The notes: generated by a model not told the origin, from the letters alone. A stretch of DNA of 64,000 nt from Treponema bryantii (GCF_900111035.1 NZ_FOFU01000002.1:124001-188000); one strand, 5' to 3'; shown: positions 19,510 to 28,606, counted from the stretch's first letter. Translations and numbers: made by a program.

Positions 19510-20415
19510 TTAACCTTTTACAGCACCAATCATAATTCCCTTTGTAAAGTAACGCTGGAAAACCGGGTAAACACAGATAATCGGCAATACAACAATTACA
19601 GAAACAGTCATTCTTATTGAAGTTGCCGTTGATGCATGGGCAAGACTCGCAGCCATAGCCGCAGCTGATGTACTGTTATTTACCAGAGCTTTAAGAGAAC
19701 TTGCCTGATTTATATATTGATACAAAGTAAACTGAAGTGTGTACAATTTTGGATCTGTTACAAGAAGCAGTGTATCCTGGAATGAGTTCCACTGTGCAAC
19801 CGAAGCAAAAATCGCAACTGTTGCAACAATCGGCTTAATAACAGGCACAATAATACTAAAGAAAATCTTAAGGGTACCTGCACCATCAATTACAGCAGCT
19901 TCTTCAAGTTCCTTTGGAACACTTTCAACAAAGGTCTTACACAAAACAATGTAGAACGGCTGAACTGCAACCGGGAAAATATATCCCCAGAAACTGTTTG
20001 TAAGGTGCAGGTTTTTCATTGTAATGAACCATGGAATGATTCCCGCATTAAAGTACATTGTGGCTACTGCATATCGATACCAGAACTTTCTTTTCCACAG
20101 ACTCTCACGGGTAAACATATATCCCAGAAAGGCTGCAACAATTACAGTAAGCATTGTTCCGATAACAGTTCTTAAAATTGAAATCTTAAATGCCGAAATC
20201 AAACCGTTTATCTTCATTACCTGTGCATAGTTTGTAAGATGAAAACCAATCGGATACAGAAGAACCTTTCCACGCTCACTCAAATCGTTTGCACTCATTG
20301 AGTTGATGAATATGTAATAGAAAGGATATACACAGACAAAAGCAAAAAATGTATAAACGATATAAGTTGAAATATTGATTATATGATCTTCAAGTGTAAG
20401 TCTTTTTAAACTCAT
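19510..20415 (-). CDS. Sugar ABC transporter permease, LplC/YtcP type
   Basis: A 301-residue inner-membrane permease with six predicted membrane helices. The cytoplasmic EAA loop reads EEAAVIDGAGTLKIFFSIIV near residue 190, the ATPase contact site. It pairs with the permease encoded upstream to form a heterodimeric channel, as in carbohydrate uptake type 1 transporters. GAGG lies before the ATG. The C-terminus FTKGIMIGAVKG is the typical end of this subfamily. Confidence 0.93.
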   Translation of the reverse strand: MSLKRLTLEDHIINISTYIVYTFFAFVCVYPFYYIFINSMSANDLSERGKVLLYPIGFHLTNYAQVMKINGLISAFKISILRTVIGTMLTVIVAAFLGYMFTRESLWKRKFWYRYAVATMYFNAGIIPWFITMKNLHLTNSFWGYIFPVAVQPFYIVLCKTFVESVPKELEEAAVIDGAGTLKIFFSIIVPVIKPIVATVAIFASVAQWNSFQDTLLLVTDPKLYTLQFTLYQYINQASSLKALVNNSTSAAAMAASLAHASTATSIRMTVSVIVVLPIICVYPVFQRYFTKGIMIGAVKG

Positions 20416-20438
20416 TTTCTTTACCTCACAATAACAGA

Positions 20439-21359
20439 CTACAGCAGGCTGTCGCCGCGGATTTTCTTTGAAACCCAGTTAGTAACACATAGCAGGATAA
20501 TACTTACAAAAGTTTTCAGAATACTGATAGCTGTTGAAAGTGAATATCCACCGCTACCCATTGCAAGGTTATAAACATAAAGATCAAGAACTTCTATTTT
20601 TGCTTTATTGAAAGAGTTTGCAAATACAAAGTACTGTTCCATTCCGTTTGAGAGGAAGTTTGCAAGACTCAGCATTACAAGTACAAAATATGTTGGAAGG
20701 ATACTTGGAATTGTAATATGCCAGATGCACTGCATACGCGATGCACCGTCTATCTTTGCTGCCTCCATAAGAGACTCATCAATTCCTGTAATTGCAGCAA
20801 TATACATAATTGCAGCCCAACCGGCATTTTTCCAGGTAAGCCATAACCACTGCTTAAACCATACATGGCTCGAAGACTGCAGGAACATAACCGGTTCATC
20901 AATAATACCCATGTTCATAAGAACACTGTTTACTGCACCTGTACTGTTGAAAACGCTGAATGCAATGGAATAAACAAGAACCCAGCTGATAAAGTTTGGA
21001 AGGGTTGTAACTGTCTGAACAAACTTCTTAAAAGGAACTGATTTGATTTCATTCAGGAAGACAGCAAATATCATCGGGAACCATGAGAACAAAAGACTGA
21101 GCCCGCTCATTGCAAAAGTATTAGTAAGAACCTGTACAAGTTTTTTTACCTTAACAGGATTTTCTACCATCGAAATAAACCATTTAAAACCAACGAACTT
21201 TTCCCAGGAAAGTGGAAACGGAGGTTTATAATCGAAGAATGCATAAACCCAGCCATATAACGGATAATAAGAAAAAACAGCGATAAGAAGAAGGAAAGGC
21301 AGTATCATCAGAAAGTCTTTCATTGAATTCTTCTGTCGGGCAGTCTTTAAGAATTTCAT
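20439..21359 (-). CDS. Sugar ABC transporter permease, LplB/YteP type
   Basis: First gene of the sugar transport operon, 306 residues, with six predicted membrane helices and the EAA loop MEAAKIDGASRMQCIWHITI near residue 210. ATG at 21359 is preferred to GTG at 21365 because the only Shine-Dalgarno, GAGG, overlaps the GTG. It is preceded by a strong promoter and a long palindromic operator, so the operon is likely repressed by a LacI-type regulator that is not encoded in this window. Confidence 0.93.
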   Translation of the reverse strand: MKFLKTARQKNSMKDFLMILPFLLLIAVFSYYPLYGWVYAFFDYKPPFPLSWEKFVGFKWFISMVENPVKVKKLVQVLTNTFAMSGLSLLFSWFPMIFAVFLNEIKSVPFKKFVQTVTTLPNFISWVLVYSIAFSVFNSTGAVNSVLMNMGIIDEPVMFLQSSSHVWFKQWLWLTWKNAGWAAIMYIAAITGIDESLMEAAKIDGASRMQCIWHITIPSILPTYFVLVMLSLANFLSNGMEQYFVFANSFNKAKIEVLDLYVYNLAMGSGGYSLSTAISILKTFVSIILLCVTNWVSKKIRGDSLL

Positions 21360-21384
21360 AATCACCTCAATACTTTTTTTGTTA

Positions 21385-21430
21385 TAACAATTAGTTAAAC
21401 GTTTTTAGTAAAACGTTTAACTAATTGTTA
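21385..21430 (-). promoter_or_regulatory. Double LacI-type operator of the sugar ABC operon
   Basis: Two perfect 20-base inverted arms (21385-21404 and 21411-21430) flank the six bases TTAGTA. Each arm contains the core AAACGTTT, and the cores are 14 bases apart. The element directly follows the -10 box on the minus strand, the classic position for a repressor. The same core occurs before the second MATE gene and before the arabinofuranosidase. Confidence 0.75.
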
Positions 21431-21458
21431 ATTATACCACGGAATTTCCATAAGTCAA
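21431..21458 (-). promoter_or_regulatory. Strong sigma-70 promoter of the sugar ABC operon
   Basis: On the minus strand TTGACT (21453-21458), a 16-base spacer and a perfect TATAAT (21431-21436). The predicted start falls inside the left part of the palindromic operator. Confidence 0.8.
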
Positions 21459-21499
21459 TTTTTTTCTAGGGGAATTTTCTTACGTATAAATAAATGTTT

Positions 21500-23218
21500 T
21501 TACTCCATACAAATTAAACCTATGACCTGTCCTTTTATATCAGTATTAGTAATTATCAGTTCATTCTGATTATTACACTTCTCAAAAATTACAAAAGAAT
21601 ACGGAATCAAAGAAACATCTGTATCTTTCTTTAATTCCGGAAGTTTCAAATTCCATTTTTTTCCTGTTTCGATAAAACAGTACTCCCGATTATCAGGAAA
21701 TAATTGAACAGGTTCTCCAGAATAAGGATCAAGAAGCATGGATTCTATATCAGAACGCTTATCATTTAATTCTTCTACCATATTCACATAAAGGATATCC
21801 GTTTTTAATCCAAAAATATTTCCAATATGTTCCCATCCAGTTCCTTCACTTGCTACAAGTCTCTGAAGAAAATCGATTCCGCCTCTGTCAATAATTTCCA
21901 GAGGATCTTCAGAATTCCAGGTTATTCCTCCCTTTTTCCAGAATAACCAGCTTAAAAACATTGTTGCAGCAGCACGGCGGCCATTAGTATCTTCATTGCC
22001 CATAAAATCTGCTTTACACACAGAATACTTTTCCAAATTATTCAGATAATAACTTAGATTACTAATATTTCCTCCAGAAATACCATAACCACACAGGCTT
22101 TCACTTAAATGGCTCATCGCTTCATCCAGAAAAGTTTCTTCAACAGGAGGATTAGTTATTTTTTTTAATACTCGCGAATATGTCTTGATGTTATAATTAA
22201 TTGCATGAGTTAACTCGTGGGCAATAGTTGCTGAAATGCAATTTACGGAATACGAAAATTTTTCTGCCTCCGGAACTGCAATATAAAGAACATCCATTTC
22301 ATTACTGAAGGGAGATTCAATATCTCTTGCATAAAAATCTTCGGAATTAAAAAATCCTATTGCCGTTTCTTCCTCATTTATTGTAGGTGTAAACAAAAGA
22401 GAGATTTTTCCATCATTATCAATATCCGGAAGTTCACCCCACAAAGTTTTTAAGCGGGGAATTATTCTATTTTCAATTTCATTAATACACAAATCCAGAG
22501 AATTCTCGTTTACACGAATATCAGAGTATTCTTCTGGATTTTTTGGATACCATACAACATAAGATTCTGAAACATGAATTACTTTTGCGAGAATTTCATG
22601 AGGTTCTAAAGACTGATACTTTGTATTTATAACATAAAACTTTTTTTCATCATTTAAGGAATAAACATTTTTATTAGCAGTTCGCGAACTATTCGATAGT
22701 ATTTTTTTCCCTTTGGCATTGCAATCAATATGGAAATCTCTTTTTAATTCCCTCTCTATACTTTTTTCATTAATAGAAAACTTACTGACAGATCCATCCA
22801 GAGCTACAAGGCCTGGCTTATAAACACCATTTGGAATTGATAAAGCCTGTTGATTGGAATTAACTAAATACCTGAAAGTCTGCCCATGACTAATACTACG
22901 CTCTTCAACATAAATCAAAACAGACTTTTGATTATCCCTAAATACAGCTTTTATATTATGTACTCCCGGCTTTAGTTTTACCGTAAATCCGTTTCCATTC
23001 CCTAAAAATCCCGCTTTATCTGAATACCATAATATTTCATCACTATTCAAATTTGTTGATAGAGTGATAAGAGAATCTGAATAATAAATCCATTCTGATT
23101 TTGGAGTAATAATGTTGTAATTAATTTCTTGATTTTGAATATTTGTGCAGGCAGAAAAGAAGAACACAAATATAAAACCTAAAGAAGAAATTTGTATTTT
23201 TAATTTTTTACTGAACAT
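21500..23218 (-). CDS. Lipoprotein with gluzincin-type metallopeptidase motif
   Basis: A 572-residue exported protein. The signal peptide ends in the lipobox FFSAC near residue 24. After an N-terminal region with Ig-like character, the motif ATIAHELTHAINY near residue 334 gives the zinc-binding HEXXH, and FLDEAMSHLSE about 30 residues later can supply the third ligand Glu. This layout resembles hyicolysin-like M30 peptidases. It is the last of five genes for exported proteins and overlaps the preceding gene by 11 bases. Target proteins are unknown; a surface or periplasmic protease is the best reading. Confidence 0.78.
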   Translation of the reverse strand: MFSKKLKIQISSLGFIFVFFFSACTNIQNQEINYNIITPKSEWIYYSDSLITLSTNLNSDEILWYSDKAGFLGNGNGFTVKLKPGVHNIKAVFRDNQKSVLIYVEERSISHGQTFRYLVNSNQQALSIPNGVYKPGLVALDGSVSKFSINEKSIERELKRDFHIDCNAKGKKILSNSSRTANKNVYSLNDEKKFYVINTKYQSLEPHEILAKVIHVSESYVVWYPKNPEEYSDIRVNENSLDLCINEIENRIIPRLKTLWGELPDIDNDGKISLLFTPTINEEETAIGFFNSEDFYARDIESPFSNEMDVLYIAVPEAEKFSYSVNCISATIAHELTHAINYNIKTYSRVLKKITNPPVEETFLDEAMSHLSESLCGYGISGGNISNLSYYLNNLEKYSVCKADFMGNEDTNGRRAAATMFLSWLFWKKGGITWNSEDPLEIIDRGGIDFLQRLVASEGTGWEHIGNIFGLKTDILYVNMVEELNDKRSDIESMLLDPYSGEPVQLFPDNREYCFIETGKKWNLKLPELKKDTDVSLIPYSFVIFEKCNNQNELIITNTDIKGQVIGLICME

Positions 23219-23912
23219 TAAAACTTATATTCCCAGTTGAAAAAACTGAAACTGAATAATAATCTGCATCTTCAAAAAGAATATCTCCATAGGATTTTTG
23301 TTGTTGAATCTGGAGGTAAACGTATGAAGTTCCTGCAGGAATTGTATTTGCAGGAATTTCAATTGTTTTATTATTTGTAGATACTTCATATAAAATTTTT
23401 AAGGGAGTCCTTATAATTACTTTATATGTACACTCATCCATTGCAGAAAGCCAGGTAACTCTAATTGGATAAGCCGTATCAAATGAATCATATTTCTGAT
23501 AACTTTGCCCAATTTGATTGGTCATTTCTATTAACTTATAATCGATAGAATCTTCCAGATAGGTATGAGGTATACTATAAACAACAGGAGAATCAAAAAG
23601 CCGAGACTTTACAACGACGGTATAAAAGCCATCCGAAGGTTTATCTATCAGCTTATAATAACACCCCTGTTGAAAATTGTAATCCAAAAGCGAAACTGTG
23701 TTTGCAGAATCCTTTATAGACACAATTGCGCCATTAACTATATTCCCATCTGGACCTTCAATATAAACTTTGGCTTCAACCTTATCATTGTATGGCGAAG
23801 CCAAAGAAATACGTATATCTCCAGATAACGAAATACTCGAAGAATTTCTACATGAAATAAAGTCTAGTAGAAAACATATTGTAAGCAAAATTATCAAGAA
23901 ATATTTTTTCAT
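23208..23912 (-). CDS. Hypothetical lipoprotein
   Basis: A 234-residue protein with a hydrophobic signal sequence and the lipobox DFISC (about residues 17-21). The rest is beta-rich by pattern and holds no motif I recognise; segments such as KVYIEGPDGNIVNGAIVSI and KSRLFDSPVVY suggest Ig-like or carboxypeptidase-regulatory-like folds. It is the fourth gene of the exported-protein operon, 14 bases after the hydrolase gene, and its end overlaps the start of the metallopeptidase gene, so the two are probably translationally coupled. Confidence 0.7.
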   Translation of the reverse strand: MKKYFLIILLTICFLLDFISCRNSSSISLSGDIRISLASPYNDKVEAKVYIEGPDGNIVNGAIVSIKDSANTVSLLDYNFQQGCYYKLIDKPSDGFYTVVVKSRLFDSPVVYSIPHTYLEDSIDYKLIEMTNQIGQSYQKYDSFDTAYPIRVTWLSAMDECTYKVIIRTPLKILYEVSTNNKTIEIPANTIPAGTSYVYLQIQQQKSYGDILFEDADYYSVSVFSTGNISFNVQ

Positions 23913-23926
23913 AGCTCGTATTTTTA

Positions 23927-25333
23927 TTAACGTTTTTTGTTAGTTCTATTTTTTATTCCAAGGATCTCATCTGCATAATCATTAATTTTATTTCTTGAAG
24001 CACTTCCAATGTCAGTAATATTTGCATGATTGCGATTATTGTAGATGATTCGGTTTGTTTTATTAAGTATTTTGGTCTCTGCAGAAGAACCAACTTTACT
24101 GTAAACTGGTAATTGCTGACTGCTTACAGCAACAAGTCCATCATTAGCAGATTCCCCAATTAATTCGTTAATCTCTCGCTTGTAATTATAACACCAGTCT
24201 GCAGCCTTATTACAATCAGAAGCATAAGCAGGACTATTTGTAAATAAGCCGATAATTAAACAACTTTTAGCTATATGAGCTATATAAGCAGCATTGAATA
24301 CGTCTCCCGCAATACGCATTCCTTTATCAATGTTATTGCGAGTAGTTTCATCAGCCATACTTAATGAATCATTATATCCACCAATAAGAAAATTTAAAGG
24401 CAAATTTTTATCAACCTTCATATTTACATCTGTGGTTTGCACTGTTGAATAAACAGTTCTTCTTTCCAATGTAGGATAACGAATTCCTAACCAGCCCTTC
24501 TTCCATACAACTTCAAGTGTAGTGCCAGAAGCAACTTTATAATAATATGGTTTTTCTTCAAGAACATATTTCTTTACAAAATCACTTTGTGGACACATAT
24601 CTCTAATCTGTGCATAACTATTCCAGCCGGTATTATTCATAATTGGATATGCAAATCCTTTTGTTAAACCAAGCCAATTACACAAAAATAGATTACCTAA
24701 AGCATATACACCATCAGCAAAAGCTTTCTCAAAAATACTATTAAATATAAAATCAGATATAAAATCAGTTGGTGTAAAATCTAATACTTTTACAGTTCCA
24801 TATATACCATCAGTAAGAATGTTTACATCCGTATAAAGACCCGATCTGAAATTTGCTCCCTTATTCTCAAGAAGTTTCAAGCCTTTATCTATGCCAGAAA
24901 AAGTAACTACACCTTTGAGCTGCTTATACAAAACCGGGTCCTTATTTTTTAAATAAGTACTCATAGCCACAGATCTTAATCCACCCTGACTATGTCCAAG
25001 GAAAACAAATGGAACAGGTTTTTTATCAGACTGATTTTCTGCTGCATAAAATTCTTTAAGCAGAACATAAGTTTCTTCAAGCATTGGTTCAATACCTTTT
25101 GACTCGGCATCATAATGCGAAAAATCAAACCCTTCAAAGTAAACCACACCTTTTATTCTTTCACCGCGATTTACACTTCCTGTATTCAATTCTGGCAAAG
25201 TATCATTTATGTATACTCTTGCAGTTTTACTCCAGAAACCACGACCAGCTACATCTTCAAGCCCGGCATTTGAAAAAGCCTTAATTCCAATTATTAAAAA
25301 TAATAAAACAGTTATAAAAAATCTTTTATTCAT
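23927..25333 (-). CDS. Secreted alpha/beta-hydrolase, lipase-like
   Basis: A 468-residue exported hydrolase. ATG at 25333 is chosen because AGGAGA lies just upstream and the following MNKRFFITVLLFLIIGIKAF is a clean signal peptide; a longer frame from 25405 would bury it. The nucleophile elbow GHSQGG near residue 114 is preceded by a strand ending in FVFLG, as in esterases and lipases that act on acyl chains. A Cys to anchor a lipid is absent, so the protein should be periplasmic or released. It is the third gene of the operon. Substrate is unknown. Confidence 0.8.
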   Translation of the reverse strand: MNKRFFITVLLFLIIGIKAFSNAGLEDVAGRGFWSKTARVYINDTLPELNTGSVNRGERIKGVVYFEGFDFSHYDAESKGIEPMLEETYVLLKEFYAAENQSDKKPVPFVFLGHSQGGLRSVAMSTYLKNKDPVLYKQLKGVVTFSGIDKGLKLLENKGANFRSGLYTDVNILTDGIYGTVKVLDFTPTDFISDFIFNSIFEKAFADGVYALGNLFLCNWLGLTKGFAYPIMNNTGWNSYAQIRDMCPQSDFVKKYVLEEKPYYYKVASGTTLEVVWKKGWLGIRYPTLERRTVYSTVQTTDVNMKVDKNLPLNFLIGGYNDSLSMADETTRNNIDKGMRIAGDVFNAAYIAHIAKSCLIIGLFTNSPAYASDCNKAADWCYNYKREINELIGESANDGLVAVSSQQLPVYSKVGSSAETKILNKTNRIIYNNRNHANITDIGSASRNKINDYADEILGIKNRTNKKR

Positions 25334-25343
25334 ATATTTTCTC

Positions 25344-25820
25344 CTAAATTGTCTCATGTAAATCCCATGTAAACACAGCTGGAATAGGATTTCCGTTCTC
25401 TGCATATAACATGAAATTTACCTTATCTTTTCCATCTTCTGTTTGTGTGCTTAAAGTAGGAATATCCAACGAAGTCTCATATAAAACTCCATTTACAGTA
25501 ACTGTAAAGAAAATCTTTAAATTCTTATGATCTTTAATCTGCCAGTTATGTGGAACATAAAAAAATCTATAAGAATTGCTGCCAGAAAGATTGTAAGTTT
25601 TTGTAAAATTACTCATTGTATCTGAATCTTTTTCTTCACATTGTGTAAAATCTGGAACATTTAATTTTTCACATTTACACATAACTGTGATATCAGAATC
25701 TGTAACTCCCTCTAGAAGCAGATAAGTATTATAAACTTCCTGAATTCCAAAATTTATATCATCACACCCAAAGAGAAAAAATGTCAAAAATAAAATAATC
25801 AAACAATATTTTTTCTTCAT
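25344..25820 (-). CDS. Small hypothetical lipoprotein
   Basis: A 158-residue protein with a signal peptide ending in the lipobox FLFGC (about residues 15-19). The mature part contains a CKCEK cluster and a beta-rich pattern without a recognised domain. GGAG lies within the end of the upstream gene, only 4 bases separate the two frames, and 10 bases separate it from the hydrolase gene, so it is the second gene of the exported-protein operon. It could be a chaperone or surface partner of the hydrolase, but nothing in the sequence proves this. Confidence 0.7.
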   Translation of the reverse strand: MKKKYCLIILFLTFFLFGCDDINFGIQEVYNTYLLLEGVTDSDITVMCKCEKLNVPDFTQCEEKDSDTMSNFTKTYNLSGSNSYRFFYVPHNWQIKDHKNLKIFFTVTVNGVLYETSLDIPTLSTQTEDGKDKVNFMLYAENGNPIPAVFTWDLHETI

Positions 25821-25824
25821 ATTG

Positions 25825-26817
25825 TTATAACTCCATAATCAACTTAAATACAGAATCATCAATAACATTAATTTCTATGTTGTCATATAATTCTATAATA
25901 GTTTCTATGGAGCCAGGATCTGCTGGATCTCCCAGTGGCATATCTTCGATTGTCACGGCATTGCCAGCATCTACAAGCTGTTCATATTCATCCTGAGAAA
26001 GTTCCGGGATATCATCCAAACTTTCAAAGTATTCTATATCTTCAAGACCTTCATAACGGATGTCCGACTTCTTATCAATAATACTGTATTGTCCAATCTT
26101 AATTATAAGACCATCTTCAATTTCCTCATAAACAGGAGAAGTTGTTACAGTAACAATTGAACCATCTTCCATTTCTGTAACAGTTTCAACAGTTTCCATT
26201 AATTCATTGGTTGTATCATAAGAAACCTTTGTTAATAGTCTTTTTTCTTTATCAGTTGAAAAATATTTCGATGGTAAACTAACAGAAAGAACTTTTTCAG
26301 ATTTATCTTCTGACATATCCAAGGCAAGTTTTGTTGCTTCAGTTTTTATTCTAGAAAGATCTATTTTTGTAAAATTCTCTTGTGAAATAATATACCCCAG
26401 ATCATTAATTAATTTTAAATCACTTTCTGATGCAGTAATTCTCTTTTCAATCTGATTTGTTTTAGTATCAACTATAATAGTATCTGTACCATTTGACATA
26501 ACCGTTTTGGCAGCTACTTTCTCTTTTGCAGGAAAATCAAAACGCACATACTGTTTATCAGCTACTGTCTTAACAGCCATTTTATACTGTTCTCGAAGTT
26601 TTGCGCCACCAGCTCTACGGTTACTATCATCATATACAGAAACGGTTGCTGCAAAGGTATCAATACAATCTGTTTTTGACGTATCCCATGTTACTGTTGC
26701 TGGATTTTCCTCAAATAATCGAGGAACCGAATTTTGTGAGTCATTTTTACATGACCCAAGAATGAATGTTGAAGCAATCGCTACGATAAAAAAAGATTTT
26801 GAAATTTTTCTTTTCAT
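25825..26817 (-). CDS. Hypothetical lipoprotein, first gene of an exported-protein operon
   Basis: A 330-residue lipoprotein. The signal peptide ends in the lipobox ILGSC (about residues 19-23). The mature chain is rich in charged residues and in alternating beta-type segments (KLREQYKMAVKTVADKQYVRF, VSYDTTNELMETVETVTEM), which resembles the outer-membrane lipoprotein-sorting or LolA/LppX type of fold only loosely. AAGGAGA precedes the start. Upstream lie a palindrome, a sigma-70 promoter and two CRP-like sites, so this gene receives the operon's control signals. Function unknown. Confidence 0.72.
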   Translation of the reverse strand: MKRKISKSFFIVAIASTFILGSCKNDSQNSVPRLFEENPATVTWDTSKTDCIDTFAATVSVYDDSNRRAGGAKLREQYKMAVKTVADKQYVRFDFPAKEKVAAKTVMSNGTDTIIVDTKTNQIEKRITASESDLKLINDLGYIISQENFTKIDLSRIKTEATKLALDMSEDKSEKVLSVSLPSKYFSTDKEKRLLTKVSYDTTNELMETVETVTEMEDGSIVTVTTSPVYEEIEDGLIIKIGQYSIIDKKSDIRYEGLEDIEYFESLDDIPELSQDEYEQLVDAGNAVTIEDMPLGDPADPGSIETIIELYDNIEINVIDDSVFKLIMEL

Positions 26818-26839
26818 AGACTCATCTCCTTTTAATAAA

Positions 26840-26863
26840 TTAATTGTTCATACGAACAATTAA
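26840..26863 (-). promoter_or_regulatory. Perfect palindrome in the leader of the exported-protein operon
   Basis: TTAATTGTTC and GAACAATTAA enclose ATAC. It sits at the predicted transcription start, so it may be a repressor operator or an RNA hairpin at the 5' end. The half-site order (GTTC-N4-GAAC) is the reverse of a Gram-positive LexA box. Confidence 0.55.
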
Positions 26864-26864
26864 A

Positions 26865-26893
26865 AATATAAGCCCGAATTATTACCACCGCAA
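26865..26893 (-). promoter_or_regulatory. Sigma-70 promoter of the exported-protein operon
   Basis: On the minus strand TTGCGG (26888-26893), 17 bases and TATATT (26865-26870). The predicted start near 26858 gives a 41-base leader. Confidence 0.6.
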
Positions 26894-26910
26894 TTCCCGG
26901 TATATAAATT

Positions 26911-26958
26911 TATGACTAATGTCACCGCTTTTTCATAAAATTTGTGATAGATGTCACA
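26911..26958 (-). promoter_or_regulatory. Tandem CRP-like sites of the exported-protein operon
   Basis: The distal site (26943-26958) is TGTGA-N6-TCACA, a perfect match to the CRP consensus. The proximal site (26911-26926) is TATGA-N6-TCACC. Their centres are 32 bases apart, about three helical turns, and fall near -60.5 and -92.5 from the predicted start, the positions used by class I CRP activation. Confidence 0.65.
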
Positions 26959-27035
26959 GCAAATTTCGTGTTGTATGACCTTCATCATATTTTTTTTAAT
27001 GACAAAAAGAAGAAAAATAAGAAAAACCAGCATAA

Positions 27036-27064
27036 TTGTATCAACCATTAAAAAATGATAATAT
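27036..27064 (+). promoter_or_regulatory. Candidate promoter of asnS
   Basis: TTGTAT (27036-27041), 17 bases and TAATAT (27059-27064). The predicted start near 27071 gives a leader of about 54 bases that holds two alternative hairpins. Confidence 0.4.
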
Positions 27065-27087
27065 AGAACAACATTTTCATTATTAGA

Positions 27088-27112
27088 GGCCGTTCGTGAC
27101 GGCCGTTACGAA
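27088..27112 (+). other. Alternative hairpins in the asnS leader
   Basis: GGCCGT (27088-27093) pairs with ACGGCC (27099-27104). Alternatively TTCGTGACG (27093-27101) pairs with CGTTACGAA (27104-27112), which ends at the AAGGAGGG ribosome site. The two folds exclude each other, so they could tune translation. Confidence 0.35.
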
Positions 27113-27124
27113 GGAGGGTACATT

Positions 27125-28585
27125 ATGGTACCAGTATTAATTAAAGATTTACTGGCTTCGGCTCCAGATGGCCGTAAAGTTACAGTATGTGGTTGGGTTC
27201 GCACAGTTCGCGACTCAAAGGGTCTTGTTTTTATTCAGGTGAACGATGGAAGTTGTTTCGCTAATATCCAGCTCACCTTTGACCGCAATAATCCTTCTAA
27301 TAATGCAAATGTAAATGAAATCGAAGAAGAACTCAAAAAGCTCAACACTGGAGCAAGTGTACGCGCAGAAGGTCTTTTGATTGAAAGCCCTGCAAGCGGA
27401 CAGGCTGTAGAAGTAACTCTCGAAAGCCTCAAATGTCTTGGTCAGGCTAATCCAGATGAATATCCATTGCAGAAGAACAAGATGTCTATGGAATACCTGC
27501 GTGACAACGCACATCTCCGCGCACGCACAAACACTTTCGGTGCTGTTTACCGTATGCGTAACCAGATGGCTTTTGCCGTTCACTCATTCTTCCAGGAGAG
27601 AGGCTTCCAGTACATCAACGCACCGGAAATCACCTGCTCTGACTGTGAAGGTGCAGGAGAAATGTTCCAGGTAACAACTCTCAGCCTCGAAAAGATTGCA
27701 GAGATGGGTGTAAAAGCCGGACAGGGCGGAATGAAGATTGAAGACGCTCACAAAATCATCGACTACAGCAAGGACTTCTTTGGAAAGAAGGCATCCCTCA
27801 CTGTATCAGGTCAGCTCGAAGCAGAAACACTTGCTACAGCATTGAGCCGCGTTTACACTTTCGGACCTACTTTCCGTGCAGAAAACTCTAACACTCCACG
27901 CCACCTCGCTGAGTTCTGGATGATTGAACCAGAAATGGCATTCTTCGATCTCAACGACGACATGGACATTCAGGAAGACTTTGTAAAATATCTTTTGAAC
28001 TGGGCTCTCACAAAGTGCCGCGAAGACCTCGCATTCTTTGACAAGAGAATTCAGCCAGGCCTTATCGAAAGTCTCGAAAAGGTTGCTAAGGCTAAGTTCA
28101 CAAGAATCAGTTATACACAGGCAATTGAAGATCTTGAAAAAGCAGCTGCTAATGGTGCTAAGTTTGAGTTCAAGCCTTACTGGGGCTGCGACATTGCAAC
28201 AGAGCACGAGCGCTATCTTACAGAAAAGATTTATAACGGTCCTGTTATGGTTTTCAACTATCCAAAGGAAATCAAGTCTTTCTATATGAAACAGAATGAT
28301 GACGGCAAAACTGTAAAAGCTGTAGACGTTCTTGTTCCTGGAATCGGCGAACTTATCGGTGGTTCTGAACGTGAAGAAGATTACGGCAAACTTAAGGCAG
28401 AAATCGAACGCCGCGGAATGGACGAGTCTATCTACGACTGGTACCTCGACCTCCGCAAGTTTGGTACAGTTCCACACTCAGGCTTCGGTCTTGGTTTTGA
28501 ACGCCTTCTGCGCTACGTAACAGGTATGGACAATATAAGGGATGTTATTCCTTATCCTAGAGCACCAAAACTTGCTGATTTCTAA
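27125..28585 (+). CDS. asnS: Asparaginyl-tRNA synthetase
   Basis: Class IIb aminoacyl-tRNA synthetase of 486 residues charging tRNA-Asn. An N-terminal OB-fold anticodon-binding domain (KVTVCGWVRTVRDSKG) is followed by the catalytic core with motif 2 FRAENSNTPRHLAEFWMIE near residue 250 and motif 3 GFGLGFERLLRYVTG near residue 465. The strong ribosome site AAGGAGGG lies 7 bases before the ATG. A structured leader precedes it and a terminator follows 22 bases after the stop, so it is a single-gene unit. Confidence 0.96.
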   Translation: MVPVLIKDLLASAPDGRKVTVCGWVRTVRDSKGLVFIQVNDGSCFANIQLTFDRNNPSNNANVNEIEEELKKLNTGASVRAEGLLIESPASGQAVEVTLESLKCLGQANPDEYPLQKNKMSMEYLRDNAHLRARTNTFGAVYRMRNQMAFAVHSFFQERGFQYINAPEITCSDCEGAGEMFQVTTLSLEKIAEMGVKAGQGGMKIEDAHKIIDYSKDFFGKKASLTVSGQLEAETLATALSRVYTFGPTFRAENSNTPRHLAEFWMIEPEMAFFDLNDDMDIQEDFVKYLLNWALTKCREDLAFFDKRIQPGLIESLEKVAKAKFTRISYTQAIEDLEKAAANGAKFEFKPYWGCDIATEHERYLTEKIYNGPVMVFNYPKEIKSFYMKQNDDGKTVKAVDVLVPGIGELIGGSEREEDYGKLKAEIERRGMDESIYDWYLDLRKFGTVPHSGFGLGFERLLRYVTGMDNIRDVIPYPRAPKLADF

Positions 28586-28606
28586 TACAGTTTTAGAACA
28601 ATAATC

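Noticed and set aside
25334-25405. An N-terminal extension of the secreted hydrolase starting at 25405
   Set aside because: The extension would bury the signal peptide and overlap the preceding lipoprotein gene; the ATG at 25333 has its own AGGAGA.
26840-26863. A LexA (SOS) box in the palindrome before the lipoprotein operon
   Set aside because: The half-sites are ordered GTTC-N4-GAAC, the reverse of the GAAC-N4-GTTC box, and the genes have no DNA-repair link.
26860-27048. A 62-codon minus-strand frame in the control region before asnS
   Set aside because: It lacks a ribosome site and spans the CRP-like sites and promoter of the lipoprotein operon, so the regulatory reading explains the DNA better.
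27806-28477. A 223-codon minus-strand frame inside asnS
   Set aside because: It is antisense to the conserved catalytic core of the synthetase and shows no domain, signal or ribosome site.
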